The notes beneath the pieces were generated by a model. The model had not been told where the DNA came from, ran no database searches, and worked only from the letters and a program-made list of their open reading frames with translations. Of a stretch of DNA of 9,691 nt, positions 1 to 7,751 are shown piece after piece. The position numbers and the translations under genes were made by a program. The DNA is taken from assembly GCA_003601695.1 (NCBI GenBank), contig PIYH01000043.1, forward strand, positions 1-9,691, given 5' to 3'. Source of the DNA: Candidatus Bathyarchaeota archaeon. Lineage in GTDB: Archaea; Thermoproteota; Bathyarchaeia; Bathyarchaeales; DTEX01. Every line of letters starts with the position of its first letter. Position 1 is the first letter of the stretch.

Positions 1-29
1 TTTACTTGTTCCTTCTGCTATTTTTGGTT

Positions 30-34
30 GAGGG
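30..34 (+). promoter_or_regulatory. Candidate ribosome binding site of thiL
   Basis: GAGGG lies 5 bases before TTG 40 and 8 before TTG 43. It would sit inside the coding sequence if TTG 28 were the start, so it argues for the shorter protein. The match is short. Confidence 0.4.
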
Positions 35-39
35 CGTCA

Positions 40-1041
40 TTGTTGCGCGGCTTGGAGGCTTTAGGGGAGAAAGGGATAATCCGACTGATCTGGGAATATC
101 TGGATCGTATGCCTGATCTAGTCTTGGATCTCGGAGATGATGCCTCAGCCATTAACATTGACGATGGCAGAGTTGCTGTTTTGAAGACTGATATGCTCGT
201 CGGCGAGACTGATGTGCCTCCGGGTATGAGTCTTAGGCAGGCTGCGAGGAAAGCCGTTGTGATGAATATAAGTGACTTTGCAGCTAAGGGAGTTAAGCCC
301 TTAGTCATGCTTGTCTCGTTAGGCTTACCTCGAAGCCTTAGGGAGAAGGATATTAGGGATATAGGAGCCGGATTAGGTGATGCTGCCCGGGAATACTCTA
401 CCTATATTATTGGCGGAGATACAAATGAGGCTTCAGATCTTATAATCAGCTGCTCATTGCTTGGATTCAGCAATAAGGAGGAGATTATTAGTCGTAGCGG
501 CGCCAAGCCGGGTGACATAATAGCTGTTACGGGAAAGTTTGGAAGAACATCTGCTGGTCTCAAGATCTTATTAGAGGGGCTATCAGCCCCACGTGAGATT
601 GAGGAGAGATTGAAGGAGGCTGTGTTCATTCCGAAGGCGAGGCTAAGTGAGGGACTAGCTCTCTCAGAAGCCAAGGTTCTCTCAGCCTCGATAGATTCAA
701 GTGACGGCTTAGCTGTGAGCTTATATGAGCTTTCAGATGCAAGCGGCGTTGGCTTCATGATTGATCACGTGCCGATAGCAGATGAGGCTGTTAGATTCGC
801 GGAGATCCACGATCTCGACCCTTATAATCTAGGGCTTTACGGAGGAGAAGAGTATGAGCTCGTAGTTACGGTTAAGCCTCAACTTTGGGAATCTGCGAAG
901 AGAGCTATCGCTAAGGTGGGCGGCACTCTCATAAGGATAGGAAGAGTTATTAAGGAGAGAAGGATCGAGTTGAGAACTAATGGGGAGATAAGGAGCATAG
1001 AGTGTAAAGGCTGGGAGCATTTTAAGATGAGAAAGCCGTAA
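40..1041 (+). CDS. thiL: Thiamine-monophosphate kinase
   Basis: Phosphorylates thiamine monophosphate with ATP to give thiamine diphosphate, the last step of cofactor synthesis, in the cytoplasm. It belongs to the PurM/AIR-synthase-like superfamily. Counting from TTG 40 (333 residues) the family motifs stand in order: GDDA at 32-35, KTD at 49-51, NISDFAAKG at 76-84, GGDTN at 125-129, DSSDGL at 219-224 and GGEEYEL at 268-274. The Asp-rich motifs bind the metal ions that hold the nucleotide. Length is normal for the family. The frame stays open to the window edge without ATG or GTG. TTG codons lie at 28, 40 and 43. A GAGGG at 30-34 sits 5 or 8 bases before TTG 40 and TTG 43, and related proteins begin just before the GEKGII-like segment, so I prefer 40 or 43 over 28. 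Identity is very secure; only the start is uncertain. Confidence 0.93.
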   Translation: MLRGLEALGEKGIIRLIWEYLDRMPDLVLDLGDDASAINIDDGRVAVLKTDMLVGETDVPPGMSLRQAARKAVVMNISDFAAKGVKPLVMLVSLGLPRSLREKDIRDIGAGLGDAAREYSTYIIGGDTNEASDLIISCSLLGFSNKEEIISRSGAKPGDIIAVTGKFGRTSAGLKILLEGLSAPREIEERLKEAVFIPKARLSEGLALSEAKVLSASIDSSDGLAVSLYELSDASGVGFMIDHVPIADEAVRFAEIHDLDPYNLGLYGGEEYELVVTVKPQLWESAKRAIAKVGGTLIRIGRVIKERRIELRTNGEIRSIECKGWEHFKMRKP

Positions 1042-1153
1042 CCTATAGCATTATTAGCAAATGGAAACTATTAGAACGTCGCTTGGCTATCGATTTTGAC
1101 TATTTGCATAGGCATGGGAACGCGGGCTTTTCTCAGCTTCAAGAATCTTCTAA

Positions 1154-1333
1154 AGGCGGGTTGGAGCTGGAGATGCCTTTGCTGCTGGATTTATTCCAAG
1201 CTTTATGCGCGGCAAAGCTCTTGAGGAATCTCTTGAAAATGGAAATGCAGCTGGAGCACTAGCCGTAACCGTAAGGGGAGATTTCGAAAATATACCTTCA
1301 CAGGAGGATCTAGAAAAGTTTCTAGAGGCATAG
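1154..1333 (+). pseudogene. C-terminal remnant of a PfkB-family sugar/nucleoside kinase
   Basis: The plus frame from 1154 to the TAG at 1331-1333 encodes 59 residues that open with RRVGAGDAFAAGF. This is the PfkB signature 2, which carries the catalytic aspartate (GAGD). A helix-rich tail follows (MRGKALEESLENGNAAGALA) and an acidic end (EDLEKFLEA), just as in the C-terminus of ribokinase-like enzymes. A TAA at 1151-1153 closes the frame directly upstream. Only about 110 bp separate this from the thiL stop, so the roughly 230 N-terminal residues with the substrate lid are missing. Frame 1 just upstream (about 1099-1153) reads a segment like CIGMGTRAFLSF, which resembles the strand preceding GAGD in PfkB proteins. 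That suggests a frameshift as well as a large deletion. No start codon or ribosome site precedes the fragment, and I judge it non-functional. An assembly deletion is the alternative. Confidence 0.75.
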
Positions 1334-1389
1334 AGGAGAAAAAAATGGTCATCCTGTGATGACAAAAAACAAACAGTGAGAGAGGAAAG

Positions 1390-1397
1390 TTTTATCT
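1390..1397 (+). promoter_or_regulatory. Probable TATA box of prs
   Basis: TTTTATCT preceded by a purine-rich GGAAAG (BRE-like). Its centre is about 30 bases before ATG 1424, so transcription would begin a few bases before that codon, giving a nearly leaderless mRNA. This fits the absence of a ribosome site before 1424. Recognised by eye only. Confidence 0.4.
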
Positions 1398-1423
1398 TTC
1401 ACTTTTCAGATTCCCCATTGTCC

Positions 1424-2320
1424 ATGGGGGAAAGGATATTGAAGATTGTTGGAGGACCAAGCTCGGAGGATCTAGCTAAAAAGATCAGCAATCTACTGAA
1501 TGTTCCGCTAGTCTCTATAAGGACGAAAAGGTTCCCTGATGGAGAGTTCTACTTTAAGTTTGAGGAGAAAATTTCTGGGGAGGACTTATTGGTGGTTCAG
1601 AGCTTATATCCGCCTCAAGATGCACATACACTAGAGCTTTTCCTTATTCTTCACACGGCAAGGGATCTCGGAGCAACGTCAATAGATGTTTTCATTCCAT
1701 ACCTTGCATACAGTCGGCAGGACAGGAGATATTTAGAAGGAGAATGCCTGAGCTCAGGAATGATCGCTGAGATTCTTGAAAAATTGGGAGCAAACACTCT
1801 CTACACGGTAGATGTACATAACAGAAAGGTTCTCGAAATGTACCAGATATCAGCGTATAATTTGACGGCTTCAGGTGAACTAGCTAAGTATTTCGCCGCT
1901 AAAAATTTGGTGGATCCTATCGTCATATCTCCAGATGACGAAAAGGATGCTGTTGAACGCGCGAAAAACGCAGCGGAAACCATAGGTGCAGATTATGATT
2001 TCCTTAAGAAGCAACGGGATCGTTATACTGGCGAGATCGTAACCTATGAAAAACACATCGATGTTAAGGGCAGAGATGCTATTATAATCGATGATATAAT
2101 CAGCACTGGAAAGACGGCTGCTAACGCTGCGAAAATGCTTAAGAAACAGGGAGCTCGAAGAGTATTCGTGGGGGCTTCTCATGCTCTACTCATAGGGGAA
2201 GCCATAAGACTCCTAAATGAGACAGGTGTGGAGGAGATAGCTGGAACTGACAGCATCATGAATAAATATGCTAAGGTTTCTGTAGCGCCTATACTTGCTG
2301 AGAAGCTCAGGAAAACATGA
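1424..2320 (+). CDS. prs: Ribose-phosphate pyrophosphokinase (PRPP synthase)
   Basis: Transfers pyrophosphate from ATP to ribose 5-phosphate, making PRPP for purine, pyrimidine, histidine and tryptophan synthesis. From ATG 1424 the protein has 298 residues, a usual archaeal length. Visible motifs are KRFPDGE at 35-41, SRQDR at 97-101 (ATP-site loop), VDVHN at 129-133 with the conserved His, SPDDE at 169-173, and the PRPP-binding loop DDIISTGKT at 223-231. Two phosphoribosyltransferase-type domains are implied. The frame is open back to GTG 1376, but those 16 extra residues are not family-like and would lie over the probable TATA box at 1390-1397. TTG 1439 (MKIVGGPSS) is another possible start. 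The next gene follows after 32 bp, so the two may be co-transcribed. Confidence 0.95.
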   Translation: MGERILKIVGGPSSEDLAKKISNLLNVPLVSIRTKRFPDGEFYFKFEEKISGEDLLVVQSLYPPQDAHTLELFLILHTARDLGATSIDVFIPYLAYSRQDRRYLEGECLSSGMIAEILEKLGANTLYTVDVHNRKVLEMYQISAYNLTASGELAKYFAAKNLVDPIVISPDDEKDAVERAKNAAETIGADYDFLKKQRDRYTGEIVTYEKHIDVKGRDAIIIDDIISTGKTAANAAKMLKKQGARRVFVGASHALLIGEAIRLLNETGVEEIAGTDSIMNKYAKVSVAPILAEKLRKT

Positions 2321-2340
2321 AGCTCACAATTTTGAAGGTA

Positions 2341-2344
2341 GGAG
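2341..2344 (+). promoter_or_regulatory. Ribosome binding site of the flavin reductase-like gene
   Basis: GGAG ends 8 bases before ATG 2353, in the short gap after prs. It supports that ATG as the start. Confidence 0.55.
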
Positions 2345-2352
2345 AATAAAGC

Positions 2353-2874
2353 ATGAAAAAGAAAGATGAAGTATCCGCATTTAGTTATTTAGATGAAACC
2401 ATCCAGAGACTTAGTGAGCCGGGACTTCTACTCGTTTCCGGAAATATGAAACGAGCTAACGTCATGACCATAGGGTGGGGTTTGCTCGGGATCTTTTGGA
2501 GCAAGCCATTCTTCGTTGTAGCAGTTAGACCGTCAAGGTATACTCATAAATTTATAGAGAAAACTAGAGATTTCACGGTGAATGTTCCCGGAAGAGGAAT
2601 GGAGGAGACAGTCGCCTATTGTGGAACAGTTTCGGGAAGAGATCGCGACAAATTTGAGGAGAGAGGATTAACTATGCTTCCTAGCAGAAGAGTAAGTTCT
2701 CCCATAATAGAAGAATGTATAATCAACTATGAATGCAGAGTTGCTTACAAGACCATAGTTAACATAGAAGAACTATCATCAAGCATCCTTTCACTCTGTT
2801 ACCCATATGGAGATTACCATACATTATATTTTGGTGAGATCTTGACGGTTCATGCAGATGAAAAACTCAAGTAG
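2353..2874 (+). CDS. Flavin reductase-like, FMN-binding protein (flavoredoxin family)
   Basis: A 173-residue protein of the flavin reductase/flavoredoxin split-barrel family, which binds FMN and shuttles electrons or reduces flavin with NAD(P)H. The partner and substrate here are unknown. Family marks are the RANVMTIGWG segment at about 34-43, a following hydrophobic WSKPFFVVAVRPSRYTHKFI stretch at 49-68 that lines the FMN site, and DFTVNVPG at 73-80. The C-terminal part (HTLYFGEILTVHAD) matches the last barrel strand of the fold. No signal peptide or membrane segment is visible. It lies 32 bp after prs with its own GGAG site and could share the prs transcript. I see no functional link to PRPP synthesis. 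Family assignment is firm; physiological role is open. Confidence 0.87.
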   Translation: MKKKDEVSAFSYLDETIQRLSEPGLLLVSGNMKRANVMTIGWGLLGIFWSKPFFVVAVRPSRYTHKFIEKTRDFTVNVPGRGMEETVAYCGTVSGRDRDKFEERGLTMLPSRRVSSPIIEECIINYECRVAYKTIVNIEELSSSILSLCYPYGDYHTLYFGEILTVHADEKLK

Positions 2875-2935
2875 CGACTAAGGTCTCCCGCTCTTCGCTA
2901 TCATGCGGAATCACCATGTTCTTCTCAGCCATATC

Positions 2936-2942
2936 AGGAGGT
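2936..2942 (+). promoter_or_regulatory. Strong ribosome binding site of the PHP gene
   Basis: AGGAGGT, a full match to the archaeal anti-Shine-Dalgarno, ends 7 bases before TTG 2950 and 10 before ATG 2953. The spacing slightly favours TTG, but ATG remains possible; the proteins differ by one Met. Confidence 0.75.
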
Positions 2943-2949
2943 ACATTCC

Positions 2950-3687
2950 TTGATGTTGAAGATAGATATGCATGTCCACACATGGTATTCTGACTCTGAA
3001 GCGTCGGTCAGCGAGGTACTGATGGAGGCAGAACGTAAAGGTCTAGATGGATTAGCGATAACTGATCATTGGACCGTTAAAGGTGCGATTGAAGCGATGA
3101 AGAAGAGAAGAAAACTCATTATTATACCAGGGCAGGAAGTTGAAACCAGACATGGTGAGATCCTAGCTTTAGGAATAAAGAGCAAGATAGAGGCTAAACT
3201 TCCCATACGAGAAGCTATAAAAAGGATACATGCACAAGGCGGGTTAGTTGTGGTTCCTCACCCGACAATCCCCTTATTTAGCGTCTTGAATGAGAGGGAG
3301 ATGAAGACTCTGCCCCTTGACGGAATAGAAGTCTTCTCAGCCATAACCCCCATTCCAGGATACTTTTTAAGGAAAAACATGAAACTAGCTTGTAAGCTAG
3401 GATTGCCTATGGTGGCTGGAAGCGACTCTCACCACGCGGAGACCGTGGGAGACGCATATACGATCATTTATTGCAGGAGTAGAAGAGTAGGTGACATTCT
3501 TCAAGCTGTTAAGCTTGGAAATACTTCTATAGGTGGGAGACCTTCAAGATTCATATTCAAGTGGAAAGCCGCTAAGGGCGTTATTCTACATATCGCTTAT
3601 AATCTCCTTATAGAAAGAAAGTTTTCTGAGATGAAGCTAAGTAGACCGTTACGTTTCTTCTTTAGGAAGGAGCATATCTCTCTATGA
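2950..3687 (+). CDS. PHP-domain metal-dependent phosphoesterase
   Basis: A 245-residue single-domain PHP protein, a trinuclear-metal hydrolase that cleaves phosphoester bonds. Relatives include RNase AM/TrpH-type nucleases and histidinol phosphatases. The metal ligands are all visible, counting from TTG 2950: HVH at 8-10, ITDH with D39 and H40, QEVE with E63 and the nearby H68, PHP with H104, and SDSHH with D159, H161 and H162. The last 50 residues are basic and aromatic (FKWKAAKG, RFFFRKE), which might serve nucleic-acid or membrane contact; that is inference. The stop lies one base from the stop of the opposing winged-helix gene, so there is no room for separate terminators. Which substrate it cleaves cannot be told from sequence alone. 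Confidence 0.88.
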   Translation: MMLKIDMHVHTWYSDSEASVSEVLMEAERKGLDGLAITDHWTVKGAIEAMKKRRKLIIIPGQEVETRHGEILALGIKSKIEAKLPIREAIKRIHAQGGLVVVPHPTIPLFSVLNEREMKTLPLDGIEVFSAITPIPGYFLRKNMKLACKLGLPMVAGSDSHHAETVGDAYTIIYCRSRRVGDILQAVKLGNTSIGGRPSRFIFKWKAAKGVILHIAYNLLIERKFSEMKLSRPLRFFFRKEHISL

Positions 3688-3688
3688 G

Positions 3689-3958
3689 CTATGTTTCAAT
3701 CAATCTTTTCTGTCCAACACCAGTTAGTCTCCACTTGTAAGGCTTTTTACCGCTTCTAGCAACAATGAATTCTTTTTCCATGAGACGAAGATGATGCAGA
3801 ATCGAAGAGTAACTAAGTCCTGATTTCTCACTTATTAAAGCGGCATCCAATGGAGATTCCTCCAGAAGCTCCGCTATCTTTGTTCTAGCCTTTAATCCGG
3901 AGCTTATATTCTTCGTCCGTAATAGAAATGCTTTGGGATGATATTTCCGCCTATGCAT
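3689..3958 (-). CDS. Small winged helix-turn-helix protein, ArsR-like
   Basis: An 89-residue basic protein built almost entirely of one winged-helix domain of the ArsR/MarR type. After a basic N-terminus (RRKYHPKAFLLRTK) come a helix at about 21-34, the helix-turn-helix at about 38-62 with recognition helix SYSSILHHLRLMEK, and a wing at about 64-76 (FIVARSGKKPYKWRL). There are no cysteine pairs for metal sensing and no effector domain, so the signal is unknown. ATG 3958 has no clear ribosome site. It lies 40 bp downstream of the polymerase gene and in the same direction, so it may be the last gene of that operon or have its own promoter in the AT-rich gap. It is a likely DNA-binding regulator; the target is unknown. 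Confidence 0.75.
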   Translation of the reverse strand: MHRRKYHPKAFLLRTKNISSGLKARTKIAELLEESPLDAALISEKSGLSYSSILHHLRLMEKEFIVARSGKKPYKWRLTGVGQKRLIET

Positions 3959-3998
3959 TCTAAAGAATCTATTGCTTTTATTTCAAAAATATTTTCGC

Positions 3999-6900
3999 CT
4001 ACGCGTTCATAAACTTAGAGAGACTTATCTGCTTAGTTTCTTCTCCGCTCTCGAATAGAGATTTTATCTCCTCTTCTATGAGATGTATTCGTTGGGCATA
4101 ATACTTTGGCATCCCGTATCTCTCTATAAGGTTTCGAGCTTCCTCAAGATACTTTTCTATACCGCCGCGGTAAACTGTTAATGTAAGTTCACCGCCGCAT
4201 TCAGGACATTTACCTATTAAGGGAACCCTACGGAATCTTTTGTTGCATCTTTTACATCTAAAACTCTGAGAGGTATAGGCTCGCAGATTTCCAGAAATAT
4301 CTCTAAGAAAATGCGTAGTCAACACTATCTCTGCTACGCGTTTAGCATCTACTGCCTGAATCTTCTCTGCGAGTTGAAGCTGCGCTCTAAGCTTGTCCCT
4401 CATCTTTTTTATTTTTTTATACTGGCTCTCACGATTGGCTTCATTAATATTAGAGGTGGGAACAGTAAATCCGAATTCTTGAAGCTGCTTCTCGCTCCCA
4501 AACCTATGCTTAACTATATCTATTTTCTTCATGAGCAACCTAGCGTTCGAACCATTCAGCGTCTCCTCATAGAAAGAAAGGGGATACTTTGATGCGACAT
4601 CAAATTCGTGGGCTTGCCTCTGGACCTCTCGAGGATTAATAACTCTGATAATAAACAGTGGAGAATCCATTATGCCACCTATCCGATCGGGAAGATATTC
4701 TCTGGAGAAATTAAGAAATGCATCAAGAGTAAGCATTATGCTATCTTCATCCCCATCACAGTCTCTGCGTTTAGCTGAATGCCAGAATGGATGGGCAAAA
4801 CACACATTCAGATCGGTGAAACCTATTATTCTGCCGAGAACACCAGCGCACGTATGAGGAGCTAATCCTATCACAAGCTGTCCAATCAAATCTTCAGGAC
4901 GGCTAATCCTGTAAAATGGAGACAGATGATAAACCTTCTCTAAAAGTTCATCAACAAATCTCGCTATACGAATTAAGTAATCTATGCTTCTCCGCGGAAT
5001 TATTATATCTTGAACTTTAAGCTCGCATATTTGGTCAGGATCTACAAGTGGTTGACCTTGATAATCGTATGTGTATCCGAGTTCCCTAAGCTTCTTAATG
5101 GAGCATCCGATCTCCCTAGGTTTGAAGTGTGTTAGAGGAGCATTTGTTATGTCAAATCTAACAGTTCCATCCTTATATACGGAAAGAGAATATTTCGCTC
5201 TTAGAATCCCCTTTTCGATCATTTCTGGAGTTCTCGTCTTATTTGTTAATCCCTTCACTCCTTTGACATGCTTGGGTCGATATCCAATCTTTCTGCAAGC
5301 TTTTTCAACCATTTCCTTTAGAGGTACTATTTGCTCATCATAGCATACTGCCTTAACATTACATACTGGACAATGATTTTTTTCCAGCGACCTTCCACAT
5401 CTTGGACAAGTGAATTCTTGGATGGTCTCTGATCCACATTTGGGGCAGATGCGCATGAAAGTTAATGTTTGACACTTTGGGCATCTCCTCTTAGATATAG
5501 TGACCTTTATTGACCCCCTTTCACTTGCCCTCATTATATCTCTTTGAGAACCACCCTGTAATCCTACGGGAAACAGAACATGTACAGATGGACTCATCTC
5601 CCTCTTGCTTGCCTTCTCCGGTCGACCGACTCTTGCTCCAATAAATGTTGGGGCTTTATCTCGTATCTTCACTCCAGATAAACTGTGTAGATTTTCAAGT
5701 GTTGATATCTCCTCGTTTATTTCCACATTCTTTGAATTGTAGATTCCAAGGGTGAAAGCGAGGGAAAAAGCGTCATTCCCCTCTATTAGGATATCATCTC
5801 CGGATATTCTATGAGGAAGACAGATGCGCTCAAGAATCTCTTTTATCCTCTGTTCCATTCTTCCCCTAATCTTCTTTATTTTCCCATCGGCTTTCTCTAT
5901 CTTTGATTCTGATAACCAGTTGTGAAGTTCACGAATCTCGTATGGATGAATATTCGACCAGAAATATGTGTAAGCTGGATGTAAAGGAACCTGAAGAAAT
6001 CGGCTTATTCGAATAGCTTCTTCTACACTTGGCACATTATCGAATGGATAATCAATATATTTCTGAAGAAACTTTAACGGAATTGAAACTTCAGCCGCGG
6101 CTTTCTTTAAATCTCCATTAAACTTTTCATTTATTACTTCCCTGATTTCCTCCGCCCACCATTCCTCCACATAGCCTGATGGAAGGAGACTTTTATTGTT
6201 ATATAGAAAATCTCCAAAGCTTACTAGGAGATCGCCGAGGAAAAGAATTTTGTCAATCTTATCTTTAATATCATTAAAGTTTTTGTAGGAAACCCTAACT
6301 ACTGATCCATCTTTGAGCCTTACGATTGGAGGTTCGATGGAATCTACAGATAAAACTATTCCAGATTTACCTGGAGTCTCAATCTTAAGTTGAGTGCCAC
6401 CTGCTAAGAAATTTTGAAGAATCCTCATCGTCAAAGGATGAACAGCTATGGCTGCAAGTCCTGTATTCCTCGCTCTGCCATAACGGAGTCTAAATCCGCC
6501 CTTTGCGGAAGGGAAACTTAGAATTGGGCGGCCTGCGGGAACATCCTCCATAAAACTTGACTTCTTCCTAGAAGCCTCCTTAATTTCTCTTAGCCATTCC
6601 CATCCTTTAATCTTGAGATCCTCAACGATCGCTAAAACCTTCGCCGCTCTCCCCACTATTCCATCATTAACTACACGTAATGCTCCACCACGTAGACAGT
6701 TCGTCTCAACGCGTGAAAGGTTCCTGTAAGACGAAACCTCAACGTTATCTGAGGGGATTCCAGTTATCTCAACGGGAATATGCCTTAACGCCTTTCTAAC
6801 ATTATCATCCGAGACATGATATTGGAAACGACCGACTTCTCTTTCATAGAGCCTGAGCTCCTCCACGAAACGATTAATCTCTTCTTCGGTTGGTTTGTAG

Positions 6901-7427
6901 CGATCCAGTCCAAGAAGTTGACGAACAAAGTCGGCTACCACCGGCGTTAAGGCAGTCTCAGTTCCTCCAGCTGACCGTATTGGACCCGCAAAATATATGG
7001 CCAAATAATGTGACCCATCCATATTCGATTTTATTGATACTTTGGCTATGCCCTCAGAGTATACCGCAGCCGTAACGCCCTCTGTAAGAATTGCAAGAGC
7101 AGCTCTGATGGCATGTGTAGCTGACTTTTCCTCATCAAAATTGCTGAATCTTCCCCTTACTATTTCTTCAGCAATTTTGAAGGCTACCTTTTCTCTTGAC
7201 ATTCTCTTTAATAAAACCCTTATTCTATCCGCAAGTTTCGGGATACCTATGAAGCCTTCTACTAACCCTGCGAGATCCTCCGCTATTCTTATCTCCGGAT
7301 ATGGTTTTGGATCATGCCCAGCTTTCCTAGCGGCAACAGAGACTTTAATAATCTCATTTAAAGCATTCTCAAGGCTAGAAAAATATTCTTCATAATCTCT
7401 TGTTAGGCCTTGGATCAACTTACTCAC
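3999..7427 (-). CDS. polC: DNA polymerase D large (catalytic) subunit, DP2
   Basis: Catalytic subunit of the archaea-specific replicative polymerase PolD, which works with the DP1 exonuclease subunit and PCNA. DP1 is not in this window. The 1142 residues are normal for an intein-free DP2. Seen in order: N-terminal EYF...AARKAGHDP region; GPIRSAGGTETAL at about 150; a zinc cluster with four CxxC pairs at C649/C652, C661/C664, C674/C677 and C686/C689; GLAPHTCAGVLGRIIGF; HPFWHSAKRR leading to the active site DCDGDED with metal-binding D891 and D893; a second zinc site at C1058/C1061 and C1074/C1077; and a C-terminal PCNA-interacting peptide QISLSKFM at 1133-1140. The core is the double-psi beta-barrel type shared with multisubunit RNA polymerases. 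It starts at GTG 7427, 12 bp after the stop of the preceding small gene, which suggests translational coupling. Identity is certain. Confidence 0.98.
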   Translation of the reverse strand: MSKLIQGLTRDYEEYFSSLENALNEIIKVSVAARKAGHDPKPYPEIRIAEDLAGLVEGFIGIPKLADRIRVLLKRMSREKVAFKIAEEIVRGRFSNFDEEKSATHAIRAALAILTEGVTAAVYSEGIAKVSIKSNMDGSHYLAIYFAGPIRSAGGTETALTPVVADFVRQLLGLDRYKPTEEEINRFVEELRLYEREVGRFQYHVSDDNVRKALRHIPVEITGIPSDNVEVSSYRNLSRVETNCLRGGALRVVNDGIVGRAAKVLAIVEDLKIKGWEWLREIKEASRKKSSFMEDVPAGRPILSFPSAKGGFRLRYGRARNTGLAAIAVHPLTMRILQNFLAGGTQLKIETPGKSGIVLSVDSIEPPIVRLKDGSVVRVSYKNFNDIKDKIDKILFLGDLLVSFGDFLYNNKSLLPSGYVEEWWAEEIREVINEKFNGDLKKAAAEVSIPLKFLQKYIDYPFDNVPSVEEAIRISRFLQVPLHPAYTYFWSNIHPYEIRELHNWLSESKIEKADGKIKKIRGRMEQRIKEILERICLPHRISGDDILIEGNDAFSLAFTLGIYNSKNVEINEEISTLENLHSLSGVKIRDKAPTFIGARVGRPEKASKREMSPSVHVLFPVGLQGGSQRDIMRASERGSIKVTISKRRCPKCQTLTFMRICPKCGSETIQEFTCPRCGRSLEKNHCPVCNVKAVCYDEQIVPLKEMVEKACRKIGYRPKHVKGVKGLTNKTRTPEMIEKGILRAKYSLSVYKDGTVRFDITNAPLTHFKPREIGCSIKKLRELGYTYDYQGQPLVDPDQICELKVQDIIIPRRSIDYLIRIARFVDELLEKVYHLSPFYRISRPEDLIGQLVIGLAPHTCAGVLGRIIGFTDLNVCFAHPFWHSAKRRDCDGDEDSIMLTLDAFLNFSREYLPDRIGGIMDSPLFIIRVINPREVQRQAHEFDVASKYPLSFYEETLNGSNARLLMKKIDIVKHRFGSEKQLQEFGFTVPTSNINEANRESQYKKIKKMRDKLRAQLQLAEKIQAVDAKRVAEIVLTTHFLRDISGNLRAYTSQSFRCKRCNKRFRRVPLIGKCPECGGELTLTVYRGGIEKYLEEARNLIERYGMPKYYAQRIHLIEEEIKSLFESGEETKQISLSKFMNA

Positions 7428-7439
7428 GTAAATTCTGAT

Positions 7440-7751
7440 TCACTCAACGTGAATTCTGCAGAGAATTATCGTCGGCCATTTATCTATTGGGCGACCGACA
7501 ACTCGACGATACATCTCCTTAGCAATTTCTTCTCTGCGTTTAACGCATTCCTTGCATCGCTTATGTCTCATATCTGATGGACCATCACATTTGCCGCAGT
7601 TAAGAAGTAAAGCCTCCCCAAGTCCTCTTAGATTCGTCCATGTGAATTCTCGCTCGTCAAATTCTGGTTCAAAGTCAGGCCATATATCATATAGATCATC
7701 TCGTCCTAGTATTTTCTTTAAGGACGCAAAGTAATTCTCAAACGATGTCAA
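7440..7751 (-). CDS. Unrecognised small four-cysteine protein between ggGPS and polD
   Basis: A 103-residue protein I do not recognise. The N-terminal half is acidic and aromatic (DLYDIWPDFEPEFDEREF). The centre has C52-x2-C55 and C66-x2-C69, ten residues apart, a likely zinc-binding knuckle pair. A very basic helix follows (VKRREEIAKEMYRRVVGR), and the protein ends in WPTIILCRIHVE. Start is TTG 7751, which overlaps the TGA of ggGPS by four bases (TTGA). A GGAGGA at 7758-7763, six bases upstream, makes this start convincing. Its stop lies 12 bp before the polymerase start. The overlap on both sides and good ribosome site argue that it is real and co-expressed. A nucleic-acid-binding or polymerase accessory role would fit, but only context suggests it. 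Confidence 0.72.
   Translation of the reverse strand: MTSFENYFASLKKILGRDDLYDIWPDFEPEFDEREFTWTNLRGLGEALLLNCGKCDGPSDMRHKRCKECVKRREEIAKEMYRRVVGRPIDKWPTIILCRIHVE

Noticed and set aside
402..758. Minus-strand frame of 118 codons inside thiL
   Set aside because: Lies wholly opposite a certain gene with strong motifs, and its translation has no recognisable family.
1150..1365. Open minus-strand frame of 71 codons in the thiL-prs gap
   Set aside because: It is antisense to the PfkB remnant, whose plus-strand translation has a clear family motif; the minus translation is Ser/Ala/Arg-rich and featureless.
1357..1420. Possible C/D-box small RNA: GTGATGA at 1357-1363
   Set aside because: No CTGA box D or D' follows at a suitable distance, and flanks do not form a closing stem.
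3960..3998. Terminator after polD in the T-rich gap
   Set aside because: Only one short T run on the minus strand and no clear hairpin; too weak to claim.
7042..7395. Plus-strand frame of 117 codons opposite the PolD N-terminus
   Set aside because: Antisense to a certain gene, no ribosome site and no family-like motif.
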